Assembly (NCBI GenBank): GCA_003139735.1
Contig: PLGA01000289.1
Location: forward strand, 543 to 6,683
Direction: 5' to 3'
Origin: Bryobacterales bacterium
GTDB taxonomy: Bacteria; Acidobacteriota; Terriglobia; Bryobacterales; Bryobacteraceae
Length of the DNA stretch: 6,141 nucleotides
The number at the start of each line of letters is the position of its first letter. The stretch's first letter is position 1. Below are positions 6,016 to 6,141 of the stretch, piece after piece. Both the position numbers and the translations under genes were made by a program. The notes below the pieces were generated by a model. The model searched no databases and was not told the origin of the DNA. It saw only the letters and a program-made list of their open reading frames with translations.

Positions 6016-6141
6016 GGCGGACGGAGTGTCGATTGTAGCGCGGAGCGGATGGGGCCGGCTCGCTGGCAGGCGAATCGCCTGCCCCACCTTAGCGGCGAGG
6101 CGGGCGAGATCTGGGCGAATGCGCGGGGCATGGCGGACGGA
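5975..6141. repeat. 116-bp-period duplication of the ISP-like gene start
   Basis: Bases 5975-6025 and 6091-6141 are 51 bases long and match at 49 positions. The second copy runs into the window edge, so the duplication may be longer. Both copies carry the ATG and first codons of the ISP-like gene (MPRASAQISPASPL in one, MPRAFAQISPASPL in the other). The sequence between them holds a REP-like hairpin and about 40 bases of possible promoter. The upstream ATG at 6131 is out of frame with the gene and opens a 52-codon frame that ends in TGA at 5973-5975, overlapping the real start. Confidence 0.85.
6065..6087 (-). repeat. REP-like hairpin upstream of the ISP-like gene
   Basis: On the minus strand this reads GTGG, then GGCAGGCG-ATT-CGCCTGCC. 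Stem and GTGG are the same as in the 1353-1420 units, with a three-base loop in place of CTTT. It sits between the two copies of the duplicated gene start. It keeps a reading frame open upstream of the ATG at 6015, which could mislead start prediction to 6087. Confidence 0.85.

Noticed and set aside
6016..6087. ISP-like start at 6087
   Set aside because: The extra codons are the REP hairpin and spacer; the Met at 6015 is followed directly by the protein sequence.

Overview
The window looks like a GC-rich bacterial chromosome segment. I infer Acidobacteriota, near the Solibacter/Bryobacter group. This rests on gene order and on short intergenic repeats I associate with that phylum, so it is inference and not proof. 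Every confident gene but one lies on the minus strand.

Right-to-left on the minus strand, 3898 to 1 is a housekeeping block: apt (adenine salvage), ispE (non-mevalonate isoprenoid synthesis), prs (PRPP synthesis), rplY (ribosomal protein L25/CTC) and pth (peptidyl-tRNA hydrolase, cut by the left edge). apt-ispE and ispE-prs each overlap by four bases (ATGA), which suggests translational coupling. rplY and pth are 6 bases apart. A 166-base gap between prs and rplY carries two identical REP-like hairpins. apt consumes the PRPP that prs makes, and L25 and Pth both serve translation.

3899-4410 has no convincing gene. It holds four copies of a 20-base repeat that falls in all three reading frames of a spurious N-terminal extension of apt, then about 300 bases with only a doubtful 27-codon ORF and a hairpin. 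4411-4513 is a MITE-like imperfect palindrome with CTAGTGTAGT ends and a central GGCAGGCC hairpin.

4510-6015 is the accessory part. The two ends of one type ISP-like restriction-modification gene are present on the minus strand: an N-terminal PD-(D/E)XK nuclease region and a C-terminal tail. The methyltransferase and central region are missing. In their place is about 0.5 kb of lower-GC DNA carrying a different Mrr-like PD-(D/E)XK nuclease gene on the plus strand. The right edge has a REP hairpin and a second copy of at least 51 bases covering the start of the ISP-like gene. The accessory end is therefore a decayed or remodelled restriction locus surrounded by repeats.
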